From contig CAVZJO010000014.1 in assembly GCA_963775635.1 (NCBI GenBank), positions 1 to 64,000 on the forward strand: 64,000 nt of DNA. The letters are read 5' to 3'. This stretch comes from JALORV01 sp963775635 (GTDB taxonomy: Bacteria > Pseudomonadota > Gammaproteobacteria > Burkholderiales > Burkholderiaceae_F). Position numbers and translations under genes: made by a program. How positions within the stretch are numbered: position 1 is the first letter of the stretch; every line of letters begins with the position of its first letter. Below the pieces are notes generated by a model. That model worked only from the letters and a program-made list of their open reading frames with translations, had not been told where the DNA came from and did no database searches. This document shows positions 52,404-59,954 of this stretch, piece after piece.

Positions 52404-54539
52404 ATGACCGGCGTTGCGTCGCTGCTGGTCGAACTGCAGACCGAGGAGCTGCCCCCCAAGGCGCTGAAGTCCCTCGCCGCCGCGTTCGCCACTGGCATCG
52501 AAGCCGGGCTCTACAGCCGCCAGTTCCTGTCGACGGACAGCCGCGTAACTGCGTTCGGCACGCCGCGTCGACTGGCGGTGCACATCACTGACGTAGCGGC
52601 ACGATCTGCCGACCAGCCATTCACACAAAAGCTGATGCCGCTCGCGGTCGCGCGCGATGCCGCGCGCAACTGGACGCAGACGTTCCTGAAAAAGCTCGAA
52701 GCGCTCGGAAGAGGCCATCTCGCCTCGATACCGCTGGGCACGAATCACGGACCCGATTCGCTGGTGCTGCAAGGCGACGGCAAGTCCGAGTCGGTCTTTC
52801 TGAGCAGCATCGCGAGCGGCCAGACGCTGCACGTCGCACTGCAAACGGTGCTCGATGAAGCGCTGGCTGGTCTGCCGATTCCCAAGGTGATGAGCTACCA
52901 GCTGGCCGACGGAACGACGACCGTCCAGTTCGTACGACCGGTCCACCGGCTGGTGGCGCTGCATGGCCACGGCGTGGTCCCGGTCGCCGCGCTCGGCCTG
53001 ATTGCCGGCACCAAAACGCTCGGGCACCGTTTTATGTGCAAGGGAGAGATCGCACTGCATTCGGCCGACGCCTATGTCGAGCAGATGGAGTTTGAGGGCA
53101 AGGTGATTCCGTCGTTCGACGCGCGCAGACAGCGCATCGAGCAGCAACTGAACCGCGCCGCCGAGGCGATTGGCGCGCGGGTGGTGGCGCCCGACGCGTT
53201 ACTCGACGAGGTCACCGCACTGGTCGAGTGGCCGGTTGTCTACGAGTCGAGCTTCGATGCCGACTATCTGGCGGTACCGCCGGAGTGCCTGATCCTGACG
53301 ATGCAACAGAACCAGAAGTATTTCGCGTTGACCGACGCGGGCGGGGCGCTGCTCAATCGCTTTCTGCTGGTATCCAACCTGGAGGCCGATCCCGCAGACG
53401 CCATCGTCGCCGGCAATGCGCGCGTCATCCGTGCCCGTCTGGCCGATGCCCGGTTCTTCTACGATCAGGACCGCAAGCAGTCGCTCGAAAGCCGGGTCAC
53501 CGGACTGGCCAGCGTGGTCTATCACAACAAGCTGGGCTCACAACTCGAGCGGGTCGAACGCGTGACCGGCATCGCGGTGGGAATTGCGCGCAGGCTCGGC
53601 GTCGACGTCAACCGCGTCGAGCGCGCGGCCCGACTGGCCAAGGCGGATCTGCGGACCCTGATGGTCGGCGAGTTTCCGGAACTGCAGGGGATCATGGGCG
53701 AGTACTACGCGCACCATGACGGCGAAGATGGCGACGTGGCCACCGCGATCCGCGAGCATTACCAGCCGCGCTTCGCGGGTGACGCGCTGCCGTCTACGCC
53801 GGTCGGAACCTGCGTCGCGCTGGCCGACAAGCTCGAAACGCTGGCCGGACTGTTCGCCACTGGCGAAAAGCCGACCGGCGAGCGTGATCCCTACGCGTTG
53901 CGGCGGCACGCGCTCGGTGTGCTGCGCATGCTGAAGGAAGGCGCACTGCCACTCGACCTCGGTGCGCTGTTGGAAGACGCTCTGGACGCCTTCCCCGCCG
54001 CGTCAGTGAAGGATCACGCGGGGACGCTCGCTGCGCTGCGCCCGTTCGTGCTTGATCGATTGGCAGGCCTGCTGCGTGAGGAAGGCTACTCCGCGCAGGA
54101 GGTCGACGCAGTGCTCGAGGGCGGATCGATGCGCATCGACCTGGTACCGAAACGACTGACTGCCGTGCGTGCCTTCATGGAGCTACCTGAGGCAGCCAGC
54201 CTGGCGGCGGCCAACAAGCGGATCGGCAACATCCTGAAGAAGGCCGACGGCGTGCCGACGGAGTTCGACGAGAGCATGCTGCTCGAGCCGGCCGAGCAGG
54301 CGCTGGGTTCGGCGTACGCCGCGCTGCGGCCGGGCGCCGAGGCGCTGTATGCCCAAGGCGACTACACCGCGATGCTGCGATCGCTTGCTCCGCTCAAGCT
54401 TCCGGTCGACCGGTTCTTCGACGAAGTGATGGTCAACGTGGACGATGAGCGGCTGCGTTCGAACCGGCTCGGGTTGCTCAAGGGCTTGCATGCCACGATG
54501 AACCGCGTGGCCGATATCTCGAAGCTGACGGCCGGCTAA
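52404..54539 (+). CDS. glyS: Glycyl-tRNA synthetase beta subunit
   Basis: tRNA-binding subunit of GlyRS, 711 residues: ASLLVELQTEELPPKALKSL at the N-terminus, HITDVAARSADQPFTQKLMP, VRPVHRLVALHGHGVVPVAA, YESSFDADYLAVPPECLILT, VGEFPELQGIMGEYYAHHDG and a C-terminal anticodon-binding-like part (MVNVDDERLRSNRLGLLKGL). Complete and clean. It follows glyQ across repeat B, so the subunits are still likely co-transcribed. Confidence 0.95.
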   Translation: MTGVASLLVELQTEELPPKALKSLAAAFATGIEAGLYSRQFLSTDSRVTAFGTPRRLAVHITDVAARSADQPFTQKLMPLAVARDAARNWTQTFLKKLEALGRGHLASIPLGTNHGPDSLVLQGDGKSESVFLSSIASGQTLHVALQTVLDEALAGLPIPKVMSYQLADGTTTVQFVRPVHRLVALHGHGVVPVAALGLIAGTKTLGHRFMCKGEIALHSADAYVEQMEFEGKVIPSFDARRQRIEQQLNRAAEAIGARVVAPDALLDEVTALVEWPVVYESSFDADYLAVPPECLILTMQQNQKYFALTDAGGALLNRFLLVSNLEADPADAIVAGNARVIRARLADARFFYDQDRKQSLESRVTGLASVVYHNKLGSQLERVERVTGIAVGIARRLGVDVNRVERAARLAKADLRTLMVGEFPELQGIMGEYYAHHDGEDGDVATAIREHYQPRFAGDALPSTPVGTCVALADKLETLAGLFATGEKPTGERDPYALRRHALGVLRMLKEGALPLDLGALLEDALDAFPAASVKDHAGTLAALRPFVLDRLAGLLREEGYSAQEVDAVLEGGSMRIDLVPKRLTAVRAFMELPEAASLAAANKRIGNILKKADGVPTEFDESMLLEPAEQALGSAYAALRPGAEALYAQGDYTAMLRSLAPLKLPVDRFFDEVMVNVDDERLRSNRLGLLKGLHATMNRVADISKLTAG

Positions 54540-54546
54540 GGTGACA

Positions 54547-54619
54547 GCCCCCACGCTCGCTGCGCTCGCTGCCTCCAGAGGGGGCCATCAGTCGGCTTGG
54601 GAGCGGCCCGGCGCCGACT
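54547..54619. repeat. GC-rich inverted-repeat element C between glyS and plsC
   Basis: Two adjacent stem-loops in the 101-base glyS-plsC gap: GCCCCC (54547-54552) with GGGGGC (54580-54585), and AGTCGGC (54590-54596) with GCCGACT (54613-54619). It resembles repeats A/B in style (runs of C, CTCGCTGCGCTCGCTGC) but is not the same sequence. Possible 3' structure for glyS; no T-run. Confidence 0.6.
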
Positions 54620-54640
54620 GAGCGTCGCCACGCACTTACG

Positions 54641-55426
54641 ATGCTGGCCCTGCGCTCCGCGCTTTACCTGCTGTTCCTGATTGTCGTGGTTATCCCGTGG
54701 GCGTTTGTCGTGATGTCGGGATGGCTTTTTCCAGTACATACGCGCTATTTTCTGTGCACCTGCTACACAAAGATGGCGATCTGGGGCGCGCGCGTAATCT
54801 GCGGCATCGAATGGAAGGTCGAAGGATGGGACAACCTGCCCGATGGGCCCGCCATCTTGCTGCCCAAGCACCAGTCGTCATGGGAAACGCTGTGGTTGCC
54901 ATCGGTAATGCCGCGCGACCTCACCTTCGTTTACAAGCGCGAACTGAACTGGTTGCCATTTTTCGGTTGGGGTTTGGCGTCTGCGCAAATGATCAGCATC
55001 GATCGGCGCAAGGGGCTGGATGCGTTCGAACAACTGGTCGAACAGGGCGTCGACCGCCTGGCGCGCGGCTGGTGGATCGTGATATTCCCGGAAGGTACGC
55101 GCACGCCGCCGGGTTCGACGCGACGCTACAAGACCGGCGGAGCTCGTCTGGCCGCGCGCACCGGCGCGATGGCGGTCCCGATCGCGGTCAACTCCGGCGA
55201 GCTGTGGCCGCGCAAAGCCTTCATCAAGCGGCCGGGCACGATCACCGTGTCGATCGGCCCGGCCATCGATTCGCGCGGCCGCAGCGCTGAGGAAGTAGGT
55301 GCCGCCGTGGAATCGTGGATCGAAACAGAAATGCGGCGGCTGGCTCCCCATCGGTACAACGGGCCCTACGGCGCGACGGCGGCGGTTTCTGAACGGGCGC
55401 GCGGCGCGCGTTCCGCTCCGGCATGA
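54641..55426 (+). CDS. plsC: 1-acyl-sn-glycerol-3-phosphate acyltransferase family protein
   Basis: Makes phosphatidic acid from lysophosphatidic acid at the inner membrane. 261 residues: an N-terminal membrane helix (ALYLLFLIVVVIPWAFVVM), LLPKHQSSWETLWLP (HX4E, the variant of HX4D usual in this beta group), FVYKRELNWLPFFGWGL, ISIDRRKGLDAFEQLV and IVIFPEGTRTPPGSTRRYKT (acyltransferase motif III). The stop overlaps the next start (ATGA). In many relatives gmhB precedes it; here that place holds element C. Confidence 0.9.
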   Translation: MLALRSALYLLFLIVVVIPWAFVVMSGWLFPVHTRYFLCTCYTKMAIWGARVICGIEWKVEGWDNLPDGPAILLPKHQSSWETLWLPSVMPRDLTFVYKRELNWLPFFGWGLASAQMISIDRRKGLDAFEQLVEQGVDRLARGWWIVIFPEGTRTPPGSTRRYKTGGARLAARTGAMAVPIAVNSGELWPRKAFIKRPGTITVSIGPAIDSRGRSAEEVGAAVESWIETEMRRLAPHRYNGPYGATAAVSERARGARSAPA

Positions 55427-56226
55427 AGCGACTCGTCGGCCACGAACAAATGCTGCTGGAGCTAGAGGCTCCCGCAGCGCAGCCTACGGATCGACAACGC
55501 GAGCGGGACAACGCGGCCGCGCGGCAGATTCGCGTCGGGACCGATGTGTTTGCCTATCGACTGCGACGCGCCCGGCGACGCTCGATCGGATTCCAGATCG
55601 ACGACCTGGGTCTGACGGTCAGCGCGCCGCGCTGGGTGCCACTGCGCGAGGTCGAGGCAGCGATCGCAGAAAAGCGCCGATGGATCGTGACCAAGCAGCG
55701 CGAGTGGAAAGAATGGCGGTCGAAGCGGCGGCTGCCGCCGGTCCGCTTCGTCGACGGCGCATCGGTGCCATATCTCGGCAGCCCGCTGCAGCTGCGGCTC
55801 GCTGCGGGTTCCGTCTCGACCCGCCAGATCGACGCGACACTGCATTTGGCGCTGCCCGCGGACGCAAGCGAAGTCCGGGTGCGCGACACGGTGCAGGCCT
55901 GGCTACAGGTGCAGGCGCGGCGGGTACTCGCCGAGCGCATCGAGCGCTTCGACGGGCGCATCAGCGAGCGCTATGCCGGCTGGACGCTGTCTTCGGCCCG
56001 CTCGCAGTGGGGTTCGTGCACGCACGACGGCCGCATTCGGCTGAGCTGGCGCCTGATCCACTTTGCGCTGCCGGTGATCGACTACGTGGTCGCGCACGAA
56101 CTGGCACATCTGCGCGAACTCAATCACAGCGCGCGGTTCTGGGATGCCGTCGCGCATCTGCTGCCGGGCTTCGAGCCCGCGCGCGAAGCAATCCGGCGAG
56201 TGGACATCGAGACTTTGCCGCTGTAG
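55423..56226 (+). CDS. M48-type metallopeptidase, YgjP/DUF45 family
   Basis: A 267-residue protein with YRLRRARRRSIGFQIDDLGL near residue 46, EAAIAEKRRWIVTKQREWKE, RSQWGSCTHDGRIRLSWRLI and the zinc site YVVAHELAHLRELNHSARFW (HELAH). The layout is that of the YgjP-like metal-dependent hydrolase family, whose substrate is not known. The start ATG overlaps the plsC stop, so it is co-translated. Confidence 0.88.
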   Translation: MKRLVGHEQMLLELEAPAAQPTDRQRERDNAAARQIRVGTDVFAYRLRRARRRSIGFQIDDLGLTVSAPRWVPLREVEAAIAEKRRWIVTKQREWKEWRSKRRLPPVRFVDGASVPYLGSPLQLRLAAGSVSTRQIDATLHLALPADASEVRVRDTVQAWLQVQARRVLAERIERFDGRISERYAGWTLSSARSQWGSCTHDGRIRLSWRLIHFALPVIDYVVAHELAHLRELNHSARFWDAVAHLLPGFEPAREAIRRVDIETLPL

Positions 56227-56290
56227 CCGAACGCCGGATGCACGGTGCACTGCCGTTAACCCCTTCCCCATTCCTTGATCCGGAGGCGCA

Positions 56291-56677
56291 ATGCGTATCC
56301 TGCACACCATGCTGCGCGTCGGCGACCTGCAGCGGTCGATTGACTTCTACACGCGCATCCTCGGCATGCAGTTGCTGAGAACGACCGATCGCCCGGAACA
56401 GAGGTACACGCTCGCGTTCGTCGGCTACGGCGACGAGCGCGACCATGCGGTGCTCGAACTCACCTACAACTACGGCGTCGATCGTTACGAGCTCGGCAGC
56501 GCCTTCGGGCACATCGCGATCGCCGTGCCAGACGCCGCTGCTTCATGCGAGCGCATCCGCGCAGCCGGCGGAAAAGTCACGCGCGAGGCGGGCCCGGTGC
56601 AAGGTGGCAGCACGGTGATCGCATTCGTCGCCGATCCGGACGGCTACAAGATCGAGCTCATCCAGTCGCGCCAGTGA
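56291..56677 (+). CDS. gloA: Lactoylglutathione lyase (glyoxalase I)
   Basis: Detoxifies methylglyoxal with glutathione. The 128-residue VOC-fold protein has MRILHTMLRVGDLQRSIDFY (metal-ligand His5), VLELTYNYGVDRYELGSAF, then GHIAIAVPDA and PDGYKIELIQ (Glu ligand). The ligand spacing fits Ni-dependent bacterial GloA. Ends tail to tail with rsmA with a 20-base overlap. Confidence 0.94.
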   Translation: MRILHTMLRVGDLQRSIDFYTRILGMQLLRTTDRPEQRYTLAFVGYGDERDHAVLELTYNYGVDRYELGSAFGHIAIAVPDAAASCERIRAAGGKVTREAGPVQGGSTVIAFVADPDGYKIELIQSRQ

Positions 56678-57455
56678 CCGACGCAGCGAACGCGCGGGTC
56701 AAGTCGACAAATTGTTCGACGGCAAGCACTTCGGCTCGCGCGCCCGGCTCGACGCCCGCGGCGGCGATCGCATCGGCGGGCAGCAGGTCGGCCAACGCAT
56801 TGCGCAGGGTTTTGCGGCGTTGACCGAACGCCGCGGCCACGACGCGGGCAAAGGCGTCGCGGTCGACCTGCGGGAGTTGCCCGACCGGCAGCGGCTGCAT
56901 GCGAACGATGCTGGAAGTCACCTGGGGCGGCGGATTGAAGGCGCCGCGCGGCACATCGAATAGCTTCACCATTCGATAGCGCCATTGCAGCATCACCGAC
57001 AGGCGTCCGTAGGTGCGGCTACCCGGGGCCGCAACCATGCGGTCGACCACTTCCTTCTGCAGCATGAAGTGCTGGTCGATCACCCGCTCGGCCACCTCGG
57101 CAAGCGCGAACAGCAGCGGTGAGGAGATGTTGTATGGCAGGTTGCCGACCAGCCGCATGGGGCCGGGTAGGCCCGACCAGTCGATCTTCAGCGCATCTGC
57201 CTCGATCAGTGTCATTTGCTCGGATGTGAACTCGGTGCGCAGCCACGCAGCCAGATCGCGGTCGATCTCGATTGCGCTGACGTGACCGGCACGCGCGATC
57301 AGTGCCCGCGTCAGCGCAGCCCGTCCGGGGCCGATCTCGACGATGTTCTGGCCTGGCCGCGGATCGATCGCATCTACGATGCGCTCGATGATGCGCGGGT
57401 CGTGCAGGAAGTTCTGGCCGAAGCGGCGGCGAGCCACGCGCGGTGGCGCGTTCAT
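56658..57455 (-). CDS. rsmA (ksgA): 16S rRNA (adenine1518/1519-N6) dimethyltransferase
   Basis: Dimethylates two adenines at the 3' end of 16S rRNA. The 265-residue protein has RRRFGQNFLHDPRIIERIVD, QNIVEIGPGRAALTRALIAR (SAM motif I), VSAIEIDRDL, RLVGNLPYNISSPLLFALAE (NLPY catalytic motif) and FMLQKEVVDRMVAAPGSRTY, then YGRLSVMLQW. Its ATG overlaps the pdxA stop by four bases. Complete. Confidence 0.95.
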   Translation of the reverse strand: MNAPPRVARRRFGQNFLHDPRIIERIVDAIDPRPGQNIVEIGPGRAALTRALIARAGHVSAIEIDRDLAAWLRTEFTSEQMTLIEADALKIDWSGLPGPMRLVGNLPYNISSPLLFALAEVAERVIDQHFMLQKEVVDRMVAAPGSRTYGRLSVMLQWRYRMVKLFDVPRGAFNPPPQVTSSIVRMQPLPVGQLPQVDRDAFARVVAAAFGQRRKTLRNALADLLPADAIAAAGVEPGARAEVLAVEQFVDLTRAFAASVTGATG

Positions 57456-58420
57456 ACTGGCTTGCTCTGGTGCCGTTCGACGAGTTCGATCGCAAGTTCG
57501 ACCGCCGATCGCAGGCTGCCGGGATCAGCCTGACCGGTGCCGGCCTTGTCGAGCGCCGTTCCGTGGTCGACCGAGGTTCGAATGAACGGCAGACCGAGCG
57601 TGATGTTGACACCATGGCCGAAGGTCGCGTATTTCAGGACCGGCAGACCCTGGTCGTGGAACATCGCCAGCACCGCGTCGTAGCGGCGTAGCTGATCGGG
57701 CACGAACAGTGTGTCGGCCGGCTGCGGGCCCAATGCGTCGATGCCGGCTGCGCGCGCTCGCTCGATGGCCGGCGCGATGACGTCCATCTCCTCGCGTCCG
57801 AGATGCCCGCCCTCGCCGGCGTGAGGGTTCAGACCGGCGACGCCGATGCGCGGCCGCGTCAATCCGAAATGCCGTCGTAGGTTGTCATCGACGATGCGCA
57901 GTGTGCTGGTCAGCGAGTCGACGGTTAGCGCGCTGCTGACCTCGGCGAGTGGCAAATGTGTGGTCGCCAGCGCCACTCGCAGCGGCCCGTGAGGCGTTGT
58001 ACCGGCAATCATCATCACCACCCGCGGTGTTGCAGACCGAGCGGCGAGATATTCGGTATGGCCAGTGAATGGCACGCCGGCATCACTCAGCACGCTTTTC
58101 TGGACCGGAGCGGTCACCATCGCGTCGAAGCGACCGGCGAGACAACCGTCGATTGCGGTATCGAGTGTGGCCAGCACATAGCGGGCGTTGCGCACGTCGA
58201 GCGTGCCGGGCTGTGCGGGCGCGGCCAGCGGAACATGATGCAGCGAGGCCGGTGGCGGGATCGGCAACCGCAGTTGTGCTCCGCGTTCGCGCAGCAGCGT
58301 CGTGTCGCCGATCAGCGTGATGTCGGCCGGCAGAGCGGGGTCGAGCGCGGCCAGCGAGATCTCGGGGCCGATCCCGGCCGGTTCGCCGGTCGTGATGGCC
58401 AGTCTAGGGAGCTTCTGCAT
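57452..58420 (-). CDS. pdxA: 4-hydroxythreonine-4-phosphate dehydrogenase
   Basis: NAD-dependent step of pyridoxal 5'-phosphate synthesis (DXP-independent of strain, the PdxA route). 322 residues: LAITTGEPAGIGPEISLAAL at the N-terminus, MVTAPVQKSVLSDAGVPFTG, HTEYLA with the first metal His, IGVAGLNPHAGEGGHLGREE (second His) and AVLAMFHDQGLPVLKYATFG (third His), then GVNITLGLPFIRTSVDHGTA. Lies between surA and rsmA, the conserved order. Confidence 0.95.
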   Translation of the reverse strand: MQKLPRLAITTGEPAGIGPEISLAALDPALPADITLIGDTTLLRERGAQLRLPIPPPASLHHVPLAAPAQPGTLDVRNARYVLATLDTAIDGCLAGRFDAMVTAPVQKSVLSDAGVPFTGHTEYLAARSATPRVVMMIAGTTPHGPLRVALATTHLPLAEVSSALTVDSLTSTLRIVDDNLRRHFGLTRPRIGVAGLNPHAGEGGHLGREEMDVIAPAIERARAAGIDALGPQPADTLFVPDQLRRYDAVLAMFHDQGLPVLKYATFGHGVNITLGLPFIRTSVDHGTALDKAGTGQADPGSLRSAVELAIELVERHQSKPV

Positions 58421-58536
58421 AGCCGCTGATGCCCGCGTTTGTGCGCAATGCCGATGATCGCTAAGCGCGCGTCGAAGGTGCCTGGCAAGTGCTCAAGCAC
58501 GAGGGGCGCAACGACGCGAGCGCGGCCAGACTACGG

Positions 58537-59949
58537 CTAGCCGCGTTCCTCGATCCGGTACTCGACGTAAGTTTTATCGCGCAGCTGTCGCAGCCAGTCC
58601 TGGTAGGCCTCCTCGGCCTTGCGGTCGCGCAGCGCCTGACGCGCCTGTGCGCGCGTGCGTTCCGCCGACGCCGGCTCTGTACGGCGTTCGTTCACCTGGA
58701 TCAGGTGCCAGCCGAACGGCGATTGCACCGGACCGCTGAGCTCGCCGATCTTGAGCGCGTTCATCGCACGCTCGAAATCCGGAACCGTGTCCCCCGGGTA
58801 CACCCAGCCTAAATCGCCGCCGCGACTGCCGGTGGAGTCGAGCGAATGCAGTCGCGCCAGCGTGCCGAACTCGACCTGATTCGTCTCGATCCGCGCCTTG
58901 AATTCCTCCAGGCGCCGCTTGACTTCCTGTTCGGGTGCGATGTCCGACACTTTGAGCAGGATGTGGCGCACGCGCGTCTGCTGCACCGGTCCGCCGGCGA
59001 GTTTCGCCTCGACCGCGCTGCGACGCCCGAGCACCTTGATGATGTGAAAACCGTTCGGACTGCGCACCAGCGGAGCGATATCGCCGACCTTAACGCCCTT
59101 GATCGCATCGAGGAACAGCGTGGGCAACCGATCGGCGTTGCGCCAGCCGAGCTCGCCGCCCTGCAGCGCTTCGGATGCATTCGAATAGCTGGCGGCGAGT
59201 CGGGCAAAGTCCGCACCGCCTTTCAGCTGCGCGATCAGGTCGTCGGCGCGCTGGCGCACCTCGTCAAGGCGCTCTGTCGTGGAATTTTCGGGCACTCGCA
59301 GCAGGATCTGTGCGAGATTGACCTCGACCGCATCGGCCGTCATTCCCGCCTGCTCGGCGATGAAATTGTCCAGTTCGCTTTCAGAGATCTGCATTCGGCC
59401 GTCGACCTCGCGTTCGCGCAAGCGGTTGAGCAGGATGTCCTGTCGGACCTCATCGCGGAACTGGGCGAACGAAATGCCTTCGGCTTCGAGCTTTTGGCGC
59501 ATCGCCGGAACCGTCATGTTGTTCGCCTCGGCAATGCGGCCCAACGCCGCGTTGACCGTCGCATCGTCGACTCGCACTCCGGTTTCCCGCGCCAGCTGCA
59601 GTTGCGCGCGGTCGACGATCATGCGCTCCAGTACCTGTCGCTCGAGCACCTCCTTGGACGGCGGCTGGATCTGCTGGCGCTGTAGCTGCACTTCGGCGGC
59701 GCGTGTGCGCAAGCGAAGCTCGCTGACGGTGATGATGTCGTCATTGACCACCGCGATGATGCGGTCGATCGGCTGCGTGGTTCGTGCCGGCGCGGGAGAG
59801 CGCGGCGCCGTTGCATCGGACGCGGGCTGGCCCGGCGCGGCGCTGGGCGGTTGCTGGGGCACAGCGGGCTGCTGCGCTGTGGCGGTGGCCGCTAGCAGCG
59901 CGAGCAACAGGGACTGCGCAGCGAAAGTCGTGCGTATCAAACAATGCAT
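58537..59949 (-). CDS. surA: Periplasmic chaperone / peptidyl-prolyl isomerase SurA
   Basis: Helps outer-membrane beta-barrels such as LptD reach the membrane. 470 residues: signal peptide SLLLALLAATATAQ, a proline-rich linker, the SurA N domain (IDRIIAVVNDDIITVSELRL, QVLERMIVDRAQLQLARETG, VDDATVNAALGRIAEANNMT), and two parvulin domains, roughly residues 204-305 (VNLAQILLRVPENS) and 315-415 (TRVRHILLKVSDIAPEQEVK). Starts 5 bases after the lptD stop, so the client and its chaperone are co-expressed. Confidence 0.94.
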   Translation of the reverse strand: MHCLIRTTFAAQSLLLALLAATATAQQPAVPQQPPSAAPGQPASDATAPRSPAPARTTQPIDRIIAVVNDDIITVSELRLRTRAAEVQLQRQQIQPPSKEVLERQVLERMIVDRAQLQLARETGVRVDDATVNAALGRIAEANNMTVPAMRQKLEAEGISFAQFRDEVRQDILLNRLREREVDGRMQISESELDNFIAEQAGMTADAVEVNLAQILLRVPENSTTERLDEVRQRADDLIAQLKGGADFARLAASYSNASEALQGGELGWRNADRLPTLFLDAIKGVKVGDIAPLVRSPNGFHIIKVLGRRSAVEAKLAGGPVQQTRVRHILLKVSDIAPEQEVKRRLEEFKARIETNQVEFGTLARLHSLDSTGSRGGDLGWVYPGDTVPDFERAMNALKIGELSGPVQSPFGWHLIQVNERRTEPASAERTRAQARQALRDRKAEEAYQDWLRQLRDKTYVEYRIEERG

Positions 59950-59954
59950 GGGGT

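Noticed and set aside
51350..52498. 382-codon minus-strand frame across glyQ and the repeat
   Set aside because: It reads the antisense of glyQ and repeat B; nothing protein-like beyond that.
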